Assembly: GCA_902540595.1 (NCBI GenBank)
Contig: CACBNI010000003.1
Coordinates: 1 to 64,000, forward strand
From: an uncultured Pelagibacteraceae bacterium
GTDB lineage: Bacteria; Pseudomonadota; Alphaproteobacteria; Pelagibacterales; Pelagibacteraceae
Direction: 5' to 3'
DNA length: 64,000 nt
Shown here: positions 32,543-43,377 of the stretch, piece by piece
Position numbering within the stretch: the first letter of the stretch is position 1
Layout: every line of letters begins with the position of its first letter
Program-made: the position numbers and the translations under genes
Notes under the pieces: generated by a model
Databases searched by the model: none
Seen by the model: the letters and a program-made list of their open reading frames with translations, nothing else
What the model was told of the DNA's origin: nothing

Positions 32543-33354
32543 CTAAGATCAGACTGAGTATAATTTACAACTGTTTCGTATTCTTTAGATACCTCTAAAA
32601 TGCCCTTATTTAAAATTTCTAACTTATGAATACCATTAGAAATTAATAACGAGTCATAATTCAATAAATTAGCTCCCTTGATATCAGTGTTTAAATTGTC
32701 TCCAATTGCCAAGGTTCTTTTATTTAAGTTATCGATAGATAAATTATAAACTTCAGCATGTGGTTTTCCAAAGTATACCACTTCTCCACCCATTTTTTCA
32801 AAAACCATTGCAACTGAACCTGCGCATAACTCTCTAACATTTCCACGATCAACAATTAAATCAGGATTTGTGCATATCATCTTTTTATGAATATGAGCTT
32901 CGAATAAATTTCTATAATAGTTCAAATCGTTGTCGTGATCGTCAAATAGTCCAGTACATAGTAAGTATTCGCTATCCACAAGATCACTTGATTTATTTTC
33001 TTTAAAGGGATTAAATAAATCAAAATCTCTTGGGGGGCCTATGTGAAAAAATTTTTTTGATGAGTATGATTTTTTTAAATAATTCAGGGCTGCCTCGCCT
33101 GAAGTAAAAATATGATCTCTTAGCTCTTCTTCCATCCCCATTTTCTCTAAAAATTTTCTGACAGTTTCATTTGGTCGTGGTGCATTAGTTAATAAGACAA
33201 AATCTTTATTATTTCTTTTAAGTTCTTTAAGGGTACCAATCGCACTTTCATAAAGTTTAATACCATTATGAACAACACCCCATAAATCTATATAAAATAG
33301 ATCATATTTATGGGCAATTGAACAAAGGCCGTTTGTATCTAAATTTTTAGTCAT
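32536..33354 (-). CDS. TIGR01459-type HAD hydrolase (ATG at 33354; track extends to 33384)
   Basis: FYIDLWGVVHNGIKLYESAIGTLKEL, LTNAPRPNETVRKFLEKMGM, AIGDNLNTDIKGANL. Confidence 0.9.
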   Translation of the reverse strand: MTKNLDTNGLCSIAHKYDLFYIDLWGVVHNGIKLYESAIGTLKELKRNNKDFVLLTNAPRPNETVRKFLEKMGMEEELRDHIFTSGEAALNYLKKSYSSKKFFHIGPPRDFDLFNPFKENKSSDLVDSEYLLCTGLFDDHDNDLNYYRNLFEAHIHKKMICTNPDLIVDRGNVRELCAGSVAMVFEKMGGEVVYFGKPHAEVYNLSIDNLNKRTLAIGDNLNTDIKGANLLNYDSLLISNGIHKLEILNKGILEVSKEYETVVNYTQSDLRW

Positions 33355-33421
33355 TAAATAAGGTATAAACCATAAAATCCTCAATTTCCTAGCATTATTA
33401 GCAGGTAGTTGAATATCCTGT

Positions 33422-33452
33422 CTTGAAATAGATGGCGTAATATCTATATGAG
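33422..33452 (+). promoter_or_regulatory. Candidate RpoH (sigma32) promoter of groESL
   Basis: CTTG(AAA) at 33422, 17-nt spacer, TCTATATGAG at 33443-33452: one mismatch to the alphaproteobacterial RpoH consensus CTTG-N17-CYTATNTNNG. Confidence 0.7.
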
Positions 33453-33486
33453 GTTCATATTTATATAGAATTATAAAGGAGATTTT

Positions 33487-33777
33487 ATGAAGTTCAAACC
33501 GTTACATGACAGAGTATTAATCGAAGTATTAGACAGTAGTGAAAAAACTGCTGGTGGGATAATCATTCCAGATACTGCACAAGAAAAACCACAGGAAGGA
33601 AAAGTAGTCGCTGTTGGTGGTGGAGCAAAAACAGAAGATGGAAAATTAATTCCAATGGATGTTAAAGTTGGTGACAAAGTTTTATTTGGCAAATGGTCAG
33701 GAACTGAAGTCAAAATTGATGGTAAAGAATACAGCATAATGAAAGAGTCTGACATTATGGGTATTTCTGGTAAGTAA
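33487..33777 (+). CDS. groES: Co-chaperonin GroES
   Basis: [44 protein letters not shown]. Confidence 0.99.
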   Translation: MKFKPLHDRVLIEVLDSSEKTAGGIIIPDTAQEKPQEGKVVAVGGGAKTEDGKLIPMDVKVGDKVLFGKWSGTEVKIDGKEYSIMKESDIMGISGK

Positions 33778-33782
33778 TTTAA

Positions 33783-35462
<1,680 letters not shown>

Positions 35463-35483
35463 CCCCACTCAAATATAAAATTT

Positions 35484-35513
35484 AAAAGGCCATCTTATGA
35501 TGGCCTTTTTTTT
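35484..35513 (+). terminator. Rho-independent terminator after groEL
   Basis: aaaaGGCCATC-ttat-GATGGCCtttttttt. Confidence 0.93.
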
Positions 35514-35528
35514 GAATAAAATAATTAT

Positions 35529-35645
35529 ATGTCAAAAAGATATAGTGGAAAATCCTTTAAAGACTCCAGTATTAAAAAAAAAGCAAAATTCAGTTTTAAA
35601 GAAAAAAGAAAACTTAAAAAAGAAAAGCAAAAAAAAGCAAAATAA
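35529..35645 (+). CDS. Putative 38-aa Lys-rich basic small protein; not in supplied ORF track
   Basis: MSKRYSGKSFKDSSIKKKAKFSFKEKRKLKKEKQKKAK*; lies alone after the groEL terminator; no clear SD. Confidence 0.4.
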   Translation: MSKRYSGKSFKDSSIKKKAKFSFKEKRKLKKEKQKKAK

Positions 35646-35730
35646 ACATCAAATTTAATAAAATCTTCACTAAACATTAGTTTTTTTTAAGTTTTAAAAA
35701 ATAATTAAATAGGTATAAGAACAACATTTT

Positions 35731-37557
35731 ATGAGCAATGATATAAGAAACATCACTATTATAGCCCATGTAGACCATGGTAAAACTACTTTGATTGATA
35801 ATCTAATGAAACAAAGCGGATCATTTAGAGAAAACGAAGTGGTTGATGAAAGATTAATGGATTCTGGCGAACTAGAAAAAGAAAGAGGAATTACAATTTT
35901 AGCTAAACCTGCTTCAATTAATTGGAAAGATACTAGAATTAACATAATTGATACTCCAGGTCACAGAGACTTTGCAGCAGAAGTTGAAAGAGTTTTAAGT
36001 ATGGCTGATGGTGCTCTGCTCCTTATAGACTCTGCAGAAGGAGTAATGCCTCAAACAAAATTTGTTTTATCTAAGGCATTAAAACAAGGACTAAAACCAA
36101 TTGTTGTAATTAACAAACTTGATAAGGCCGATCAAAGGGCTAATGAAGTTTTAGATGAAACATTTGATTTATTTGTAAGCCTAGATGCAAATGAGGAGCA
36201 ACTAGATTTCCCAGTTTTATACGCAAGTGGCAGATCTGGATGGGCAGACACAGAAGTGGACGGACCTAGAGAGAATTTAAATCCACTTCTGGATTTAATT
36301 CTTGATCATGTAAAACCAGCAAAATTTGAAAAAGAAAAACCTTTTGCAATGTTATCTACACTTCTTTATGCAGATAGTTTTTTAGGAAGAAGCTTAGTAG
36401 GCAGAATTACCCAAGGAACCGCTAAAGCTAATCAGTCAATAAAAGCAATTAATTTAAAAGGTGAAAAAGTAGATGAAGGTAAACTGACTAAAATTTTTAG
36501 ATATGAGGGAACTAAAAAAGTACCAATTGAAGTTGGTGAGGCTGGGGATATTGTAGTTATAGCTGGATTAGAAAAGGCTAATGTTGCAGATACCATTTGT
36601 GATTTAGATGTAAATGAACCTATTTCAGCAACACCAATAGATCCACCTACAATGTCTATAACTATAACGGTTAATACATCTCCTCTTGCGGGTAAAGAAG
36701 GTAAAAAACTTACAAGCACTCAAATAAGAGACAGACTTCTTCAGGAGGCTCAAAATAATGTTGGAATTACTTTTGCTGAAAATAATGGTAACGACTCGTT
36801 TGTTGTAAGTGGTAGAGGTGAGCTTATGTTAGAAATTTTACTTACCCAAATGAGACGAGAAGGATTTGAAATGACAGTCAGTCCACCTAAGGTATTGTAT
36901 CAAATTAACGAAAGTGGAAAAAAACTTGAACCTATTGAAGAAATTACCATGGATTTAGACGAAGAATACTCCTCAAAAGTAATAGACTCGATGAACAGAA
37001 GAAAAGGTAAACTAATAGATTTAAAAGACACTGGTAAAGACAAAAAAAGACTTATTTTTCATGCCCCAACTAGAGGGTTGATGGGTTACACAAGTAGATT
37101 TTTAACTCTTACCAAAGGTAACGGGGTTATTAATAGAATTTTTCATAGCTACGGGCCTTTTGAAGGTGAAATGGAAGGAAGAAGAAACGGAGCTTTAATT
37201 GCTATGGAACAGGGTAAAGCAATAGCTTTTGCTATATTTAACTTGCAGGCACGAGGAGAAATGTTTGTAACACATAATGACCCTGTATATCCTGGAATGA
37301 TAGTTGGATTATCTCCAAAGCCAGGCGATATGATAATCAATGTTATGAAAGGAAAAAAATTAACAAATATGAGAACGCAGGGAACTGACGAAAACGTTGT
37401 GCTCACTCCAGTGAGGAAAATGTCTATTGCAGAGCAATTGAGCATGCTTAACACAGACGAAGCATTAGAAATAACTCCTGAGTCTTGTAGATTAAGAAAA
37501 TCTATTCTTGATCCTCATGAAAGAAAAAGAAGTGAAAAATCTGGAGCAGCAGCTTAA
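35731..37557 (+). CDS. typA: Translational GTPase TypA/BipA
   Basis: NITIIAHVDHGKTTLIDNLMKQSG, RGITILAKPASI, DTPGHRDFAAEVERVL, VINKLDK. Confidence 0.98.
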   Translation: MSNDIRNITIIAHVDHGKTTLIDNLMKQSGSFRENEVVDERLMDSGELEKERGITILAKPASINWKDTRINIIDTPGHRDFAAEVERVLSMADGALLLIDSAEGVMPQTKFVLSKALKQGLKPIVVINKLDKADQRANEVLDETFDLFVSLDANEEQLDFPVLYASGRSGWADTEVDGPRENLNPLLDLILDHVKPAKFEKEKPFAMLSTLLYADSFLGRSLVGRITQGTAKANQSIKAINLKGEKVDEGKLTKIFRYEGTKKVPIEVGEAGDIVVIAGLEKANVADTICDLDVNEPISATPIDPPTMSITITVNTSPLAGKEGKKLTSTQIRDRLLQEAQNNVGITFAENNGNDSFVVSGRGELMLEILLTQMRREGFEMTVSPPKVLYQINESGKKLEPIEEITMDLDEEYSSKVIDSMNRRKGKLIDLKDTGKDKKRLIFHAPTRGLMGYTSRFLTLTKGNGVINRIFHSYGPFEGEMEGRRNGALIAMEQGKAIAFAIFNLQARGEMFVTHNDPVYPGMIVGLSPKPGDMIINVMKGKKLTNMRTQGTDENVVLTPVRKMSIAEQLSMLNTDEALEITPESCRLRKSILDPHERKRSEKSGAAA

Positions 37558-38201
37558 CTAAAACTTTTATTAACTATAAACAGACCAAAAGCAACACAAG
37601 GTCCAATTCCAAAAGCAAAAATCAAAGTTCCAACTCCTACTGTTCCACCCAGATACCATCCAACTATTACAACTGAAATTTCTAAACATGCTCTGACTAT
37701 AGCAATGGGTAAATTTGTAATTTTTGTTAACCCAGTCATTAATCCATCTCTTGGACCTGGACCAAGATTTGCCACTAAATAAATACCACTTCCTATACCA
37801 ACCAGCATTACTGATAATATTGAGAGTAAATATTTATGCCAAATAGAAGATGGGGCATCAAAAAAATATAAAGTTATATCGATCATTACAGAAATAATAA
37901 TAATATTAAAAATAGTTCCTAAGCCTGGTTTCTGTTTTAAAAATATCCATAACAAAAGTACACTTACACTAACTAGAAATGTTGCTGCACCAATAGATAA
38001 TTTAGAATTTTTAGAAATACCCTCTGCTAGTACAGACCAGGGAGAATTTCCTGTGGTTGATAATATTAATAATCCCTCTCCAAAACCAAATATAATTAAA
38101 CCAAAAATTAAAAAAAATGATGTTGATAATTTTGGTTTGAGGTTAAAGCTTTTATCTGAGCTCCAATATACCTTAGGAATATTTTTAATAGATAAAAACA
38201 T
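37554..38201 (-). CDS. YczE/YyaS/YitT-family membrane protein
   Basis: LIIFGFGEGLLILSTTGNSPWSVLAEGISK, GSGIYLVANLGPGPRDGLMTGL. Confidence 0.85.
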   Translation of the reverse strand: MFLSIKNIPKVYWSSDKSFNLKPKLSTSFFLIFGLIIFGFGEGLLILSTTGNSPWSVLAEGISKNSKLSIGAATFLVSVSVLLLWIFLKQKPGLGTIFNIIIISVMIDITLYFFDAPSSIWHKYLLSILSVMLVGIGSGIYLVANLGPGPRDGLMTGLTKITNLPIAIVRACLEISVVIVGWYLGGTVGVGTLIFAFGIGPCVAFGLFIVNKSFS

Positions 38202-38241
38202 ATTATACTGTTACTTATTTAATTATTAATACTTGCTTATA

Positions 38242-38922
38242 ATGAAAAAGATCATACTCAGCATCATATTTATTTTTATTTGTTTTGCCTCGTATGCACA
38301 TATTGGTCATTACAGTAAATATAAAAAAATTGAGATGGAAATTTTAAGAAATAACGAATTAATTGGTTATAATTATTATTTTTTTTCACGAAAGAATGCT
38401 GTTACTCTTGTAACGAACCAATTTAAGTTTGAAGTAAAACTTTTGGGTGCAACTGTTTTCGAAGTCGAAGGAATTGGAGAAGAAAGATATTTAAAAGATA
38501 AATTGATTTCTTTTAATTCAAAAACTTTACAGAACAAAAAAGAAAAGTTTGTAAACTTAACTTTAAACAAAGATACCAAAAAATTTGATATCGTGGGTTC
38601 TTCTTTCTCTGGTGAAGCCTCCTTGGAAAATGCTATTGGCAACTGGTGGAGTCATAAAATTTTACAGGCTAGTAGTCAAATAAGCCCTATATCAGGTAGT
38701 ATAAAAGAGCAGATAGTCACTTTTATTGGAAAAGAAAAAATCTCAATTAATGGTAAAGAATATCAGACAGATCATTTCAAATTAACCTCCAAAGACATGA
38801 CTCTTCCGGATGATAAAAGATTAAATTTTGATATTTGGTTAGATAAAAAAATTTCTTTAATAGTAAAAGTTACCTATCACAGAATGGGAAATTGGGAGTA
38901 TAGATTAAAAAATTATGAATAA
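38242..38922 (+). CDS. DUF6134-like secreted protein (ATG at 38242; track 38233 uses TTG)
   Basis: Signal peptide; GNWWSHKILQA, DIWLDKKISLIVKVTYHRMGNWEYRL. Confidence 0.7.
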   Translation: MKKIILSIIFIFICFASYAHIGHYSKYKKIEMEILRNNELIGYNYYFFSRKNAVTLVTNQFKFEVKLLGATVFEVEGIGEERYLKDKLISFNSKTLQNKKEKFVNLTLNKDTKKFDIVGSSFSGEASLENAIGNWWSHKILQASSQISPISGSIKEQIVTFIGKEKISINGKEYQTDHFKLTSKDMTLPDDKRLNFDIWLDKKISLIVKVTYHRMGNWEYRLKNYE

Positions 38923-38923
38923 T

Positions 38924-39895
38924 TTAACTATTTATTTTCTTATAAAGGTCGTTTGCACTTATCCATCCAGACTCTAACCTTGGTCCATTAAACCAATCTG
39001 CACACACACCTAAATTCAATCTAGAGTTCCAATAACTTTTTAATTTCAGTGGTTTTGAATTTGAGGAGTATTTCCAACCATGATTAAGAGAAAAAAGTAT
39101 TTTTGTCTGCTTAATTCCTGTTAATTTAAAAAATTTATCAATCAAAATTTTAGCATTGGTTTTTTCAAGTACTTTATTTTGATTTATTTTTTTATTTGCC
39201 CAATTAAAAGTGCTTTGTAATGTCCAAAGATCACTTTTGCTCTTAAATCTTTTTTTACTATTTTCATAACCAGCCCATCCTAGAATTCTATCGTTAAATA
39301 AAAAACTACTATACCCTAAGTTAGTTTTTTTTATTTCTATTAATATTGTTATATTTGCATCCATCTTTATCTTTTCTCTTATAAAAGAATTTTTAATATA
39401 TTTTTTTGATAATTTTTTTAATTGGGGAAATGGACAGGTCAAAATTAAATTTTCATAATTTTTCATTTCACCATCATTAAATACCAAATTCCATTTTCTA
39501 TTTTGAAAATTTATTTTTTTAAGTTCACTTTGAAAATAACATTTTACATTTTTTAAAAGATACTTACTAATGTCATTGTTTCCTTTTCTGCCAATAACCT
39601 TCACATGTTTTTTATTTTCTTTTTTTTTATCACTTAAAAATTTATGATTACCTCCCCAAATTTTTAGTATTTTTTTTTCTATTAGCTTTTTAGTAAATCT
39701 TTTAAATTCTGTAGTTTTTGGAGAAAAATATTGAGTCCCGTGATCAAAGCCTCTTTGATTATCTAATCTTTTAAAAGATGATCTCCCTCCTAAGCCTCTT
39801 GCTTTGTCATACAAATCAACTGTGTGTCTTTTGTTTAAAAGATTTGCGATAGTTGCTCCAGAAATTCCTGAGCCAATTACACAAAAACTACTCAT
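38924..39895 (-). CDS. FAD-dependent amine oxidase/renalase-like oxidoreductase
   Basis: FCVIGSGISGATIANLLNKRHTVDLYDKARGLGGRSS, GFDHGTQYFSP, ADWFNGPRLESGWISANDL. Confidence 0.9.
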   Translation of the reverse strand: MSSFCVIGSGISGATIANLLNKRHTVDLYDKARGLGGRSSFKRLDNQRGFDHGTQYFSPKTTEFKRFTKKLIEKKILKIWGGNHKFLSDKKKENKKHVKVIGRKGNNDISKYLLKNVKCYFQSELKKINFQNRKWNLVFNDGEMKNYENLILTCPFPQLKKLSKKYIKNSFIREKIKMDANITILIEIKKTNLGYSSFLFNDRILGWAGYENSKKRFKSKSDLWTLQSTFNWANKKINQNKVLEKTNAKILIDKFFKLTGIKQTKILFSLNHGWKYSSNSKPLKLKSYWNSRLNLGVCADWFNGPRLESGWISANDLYKKINS

Positions 39896-41208
39896 TTACC
39901 GGCAACTGTCATGCCCTCAATCATCATGGTTGGAGAATTTGTTGAATATTCAAAATCTAAATCATTTGCTAAAAATATTCTTTTAAACATATCATTGAAA
40001 TTTCCTGCAATTGTTATTTCATTTATGGGATATTTAAATTGACCATTTTCAACTAAAAACCCAGTTGCTCCAACAGAGTAATCTCCAGTTACAAGATTAC
40101 TTCCATGGCCTATAGTTTCTGTAATGTAAATGCACTTTGAGTTCATTTTTAATAATTCATCATAGCTTTGGTTTCCATTTTCAAAATATAGGTTTGTGGT
40201 GCCTCCACTTCTCCCATTTGATTTAAGGTTTAATTTTCTTCCATTGTAAGAATCTACAAGATAACTTTTAAGCACACCCTCTTTAACTAAATTAATAGTT
40301 TCAGATTTAACACCTTCTGAATCAAAATTTCTTGAACCTAAACCCTTAATTATGTCTGGTTTATCTATGATGTTAATAGAATTAGAAAATATTTTCTCAT
40401 TTAATTGATCCTTAAGAAATGAAGTTCCTCTTGCAATAGCAGAAGACGAAATTGCACTTGCAAAAGCACTGAGCATACCTTTTGCAATTCTTTTATCAAA
40501 TATTACACTTAATTTTTCACTTCCTATTTTTTTTGGGCTTAGTTTTCTAATTGTTTGGTGACTCGCTATTTTACCTAAAGATTTTGGGTCTTTGATGTCA
40601 TCTAAATATCTCTTACTTGAATATTCATAATCTCTTTCCATACTTTTTTCATCTTTAGCAACAGCTACACAAGATGCAGTAAATGAAGAAGTTTTATAGC
40701 CACTACAAAAACCATCGCTATTTGCTAAAATAAAATTAGTTTTTTTTTCAGTAAAGCTCGATTCGGTGTTTACTATTTTTTTATCCTCTGATGCTGTACT
40801 TTCTAATTCTTTTAAGTAATCAATTTTTTTATCGTTTTCGATATGAGTATCATCATAGATATTTAAATTTTTAAGACTATCTGCAAGTAAGTTTTGATCT
40901 GGTAATGAGTTAAACTCATCCTCTGGAGTTATTTTAGTTGTTTCATAACATTTCTCGATAAGTGTATTTAAATTTTGATCTAATAAATTTGATGAAGAAA
41001 TTGAGGACTTTTTTTTTCCTATATAAGTATCTATGCTGAATGCTAACCCATCTGATCTATTAGACTCGTCTAAGTTATTATTTCTAAAATTTACAGTTTC
41101 AGAAATTGAATGACCTATAGTTACACTGGCATTTGTAGCTCCAATTTTTTTTGCAACATCTAAACAATGGACTGCCTTGGCTTTTAAAAAATCTTGATCT
41201 TTAATCAT
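39892..41208 (-). CDS. pmbA: TldD/PmbA family metallopeptidase, PmbA subunit
   Basis: PmbA-like AFASAISSSAIARGTSFLKDQLNEKIF, GSRNFDSEGVKSE, TGDYSVGATGFLVENGQ; paired with tldD. Confidence 0.93.
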   Translation of the reverse strand: MIKDQDFLKAKAVHCLDVAKKIGATNASVTIGHSISETVNFRNNNLDESNRSDGLAFSIDTYIGKKKSSISSSNLLDQNLNTLIEKCYETTKITPEDEFNSLPDQNLLADSLKNLNIYDDTHIENDKKIDYLKELESTASEDKKIVNTESSFTEKKTNFILANSDGFCSGYKTSSFTASCVAVAKDEKSMERDYEYSSKRYLDDIKDPKSLGKIASHQTIRKLSPKKIGSEKLSVIFDKRIAKGMLSAFASAISSSAIARGTSFLKDQLNEKIFSNSINIIDKPDIIKGLGSRNFDSEGVKSETINLVKEGVLKSYLVDSYNGRKLNLKSNGRSGGTTNLYFENGNQSYDELLKMNSKCIYITETIGHGSNLVTGDYSVGATGFLVENGQFKYPINEITIAGNFNDMFKRIFLANDLDFEYSTNSPTMMIEGMTVAGK

Positions 41209-41211
41209 TAT

Positions 41212-42624
41212 TTAGAGCTTTGTTCCACCAACTGTCATTTTATCAATTAATATAGACGGTTGTGCTACACCGACAGGAACTCCCTGTCCGGCCTTCCCAC
41301 ATGTACCTATACCAGGGTCTAACATCATATCATTACCAACCATTGAAACTTCTTTTAAAATTGAGGGACCATCTCCTATTAAAGTTGCTCCTTTGATAGG
41401 AGAGCCAATTTTTCCACCAATAATTTCGTAAGCTTCCGTACAATTAAACACAAATTTTCCTGAAGTAATATCTACTTGTCCACCTCCAAAGCTAACCGCA
41501 AAAATACCCTTATCAACAGATTTGATCATCTCATCTTGAGTTTGTTTTCCACTTAACATCATAGTATTTCTCATTCTTGGTAAAACAACGTGTCTGTAAT
41601 TTTCTCTTCTTCCTGAACCAGTTGATCTTGTTTTCATTAAACGTGCATTCAGTCTGTCTTGCATAAAGTTTTTTAAAATTCCGTTTTCAATTAAAACAGT
41701 TCTTTCAGTTGGTGTACCCTCATCATCTATAGTAAGGCTACCTCTTCTATTGTCGATGGTCCCATCATCAACAATTGTGACCCCTTCACTTGCAACTTTC
41801 TGCCCCATAAGGTTATAAAATGCTGATGTCTTTTTTCTATTAAAATCACCCTCTAGACCATGGCCTATCGCTTCATGGATTAATATTGCTGGCCAACCTG
41901 GTCCTAAAACAACTTTCATTTCACCAGCTGGTGCAGGTTTACTTTCTAAATTAACTGAGGCAATTCTGAAAGCTTCCTCGCATACACTTTTCCAGTTATC
42001 ATTTTGTAAGTAATCATCATAAGACTGCCTGCCTCCAATGCCATACACACCTGTTTCTTTTCTTCCATCTTTTTCAAGCATTACAGAAACATTAAATCTA
42101 ATTAAAGGTCTGACGTCTGTAATTGCTTCACCCCCTGATCTGATTATTTCAATCGACTTATGTTCACCTAAAAAATTTGCCGTAACCTGTTTAACTGCTC
42201 CATCTTTTTTTCTTAAATACTCGTTCACTTTATTAAGAACTTCAAGCTTTGAGTTTAAAGTTTTTTGTTCTATGGGATTAATATCATTATAAAATTTTTT
42301 GTTAGATGTTGGTATCTCGTTATTATAAGCACCTTTGATTGATTTAAGTGTTGACCGAAGATTTTCTGCTGAACTCTTTAAAGAGTCTTTTGAAATCTCA
42401 TTTGAGTAGGAGTATGCAACAACCTCCTCTGATACAGCTCTAAATCCAAAGCCTAGATCAGAACTATAATTCGAGCTCTTAATCTTATTGTCATCTAAGA
42501 CAATCGACTCTGACTTTGAGTCCTCTAAATACAACTCTCCATCGTCACAATTTTTTAAAGTATCTGAAACTATATTTTCAGCATCTTTTCTTACTAAGTC
42601 AGATTTATTAAAAAAATTACTCAT
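41212..42624 (-). CDS. tldD: Metalloprotease TldD
   Basis: ILIHEAIGHGLEGDFNRKKTSAF (HExxxH), RRGSLTIDDEGTPTERTVLIENGIL, GTCGKAGQGVPVGVAQPS. Confidence 0.97.
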   Translation of the reverse strand: MSNFFNKSDLVRKDAENIVSDTLKNCDDGELYLEDSKSESIVLDDNKIKSSNYSSDLGFGFRAVSEEVVAYSYSNEISKDSLKSSAENLRSTLKSIKGAYNNEIPTSNKKFYNDINPIEQKTLNSKLEVLNKVNEYLRKKDGAVKQVTANFLGEHKSIEIIRSGGEAITDVRPLIRFNVSVMLEKDGRKETGVYGIGGRQSYDDYLQNDNWKSVCEEAFRIASVNLESKPAPAGEMKVVLGPGWPAILIHEAIGHGLEGDFNRKKTSAFYNLMGQKVASEGVTIVDDGTIDNRRGSLTIDDEGTPTERTVLIENGILKNFMQDRLNARLMKTRSTGSGRRENYRHVVLPRMRNTMMLSGKQTQDEMIKSVDKGIFAVSFGGGQVDITSGKFVFNCTEAYEIIGGKIGSPIKGATLIGDGPSILKEVSMVGNDMMLDPGIGTCGKAGQGVPVGVAQPSILIDKMTVGGTKL

Positions 42625-42709
42625 AAGAATTACATAAAGGTTTATATTGTCTTTTCAACTGCTCTTTTTACACATGTACAATAATCTGATAATAGATAAT
42701 TACTGAAGT

Positions 42710-43057
42710 ATGAAAGTATATTTTAACAATTCCTGTAAAATTTGTAAGTCTGAAATAGACTTATACAAAAAAGAAAAAATAGACGGAATAGATTGGATTG
42801 ATATCACCAACAATGAACAGGCTGAAAAAGAAACTAGTAAAAATGATAGACAGCTTTTAAGGCGACTACATGTGAAAGATGATAAAAAAGTTTTAGAGGG
42901 AGCTGAAGCTTTTTTGTTTGTGTGGAAGAAAATACCTAGATATAAATTTCTATATAAATTTTTTAAACTACCAATAATTTTTACAATTTTTAATTACGTT
43001 TATGAGATAATTGCTTATTTTTTATACCTTAAAAATAAAAAACAATTAAAAAATTAA
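42710..43057 (+). CDS. DCC-family thiol-disulfide oxidoreductase-like protein (DUF393)
   Basis: MKVYFNNSCKICKSEIDLYKKEKIDGIDWIDIT, CxxC near N-terminus, EGAEAFLFVWKKIPRYKFLYKF. Confidence 0.85.
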   Translation: MKVYFNNSCKICKSEIDLYKKEKIDGIDWIDITNNEQAEKETSKNDRQLLRRLHVKDDKKVLEGAEAFLFVWKKIPRYKFLYKFFKLPIIFTIFNYVYEIIAYFLYLKNKKQLKN

Positions 43058-43347
43058 GCTAAAAAGAATATCATTATTTCACTTAATAAAGACATAGATA
43101 GCAAAAACATAATTAAAACGATTGCATACATAAATGTAATAATTTTATTTCTTTTTCTTCTTAACCTCACGAAGTCTTTGTCATCTAAATCTGAAAAATC
43201 TCTTTCTCCAATTACCGGATAATCATAACTCCATCTCCAAGTTGATTGACCTAATCTTGGATCCTGACTATTGAAATATCTTATCCAAGAAAGTACATAA
43301 CTCAGCATTATGTATAGAACGATCATAATAATTATTCCAAAAAGCAT
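43054..43347 (-). CDS. Small membrane protein of unknown function (97 aa)
   Basis: Two TM segments flanking a polar region; fits codon usage and gene spacing; no family recognised. Confidence 0.65.
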   Translation of the reverse strand: MLFGIIIMIVLYIMLSYVLSWIRYFNSQDPRLGQSTWRWSYDYPVIGERDFSDLDDKDFVRLRRKRNKIITFMYAIVLIMFLLSMSLLSEIMIFFLA

Positions 43348-43377
43348 GATAGATATTACTGGATATATTTAGATATA

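Noticed and set aside
33385-33486. CIRCE/HrcA element upstream of groES
   Set aside because: No TTAGCACTC-N9-GAGTGCTAA-like repeat; agcattattagca does not fit the spacing
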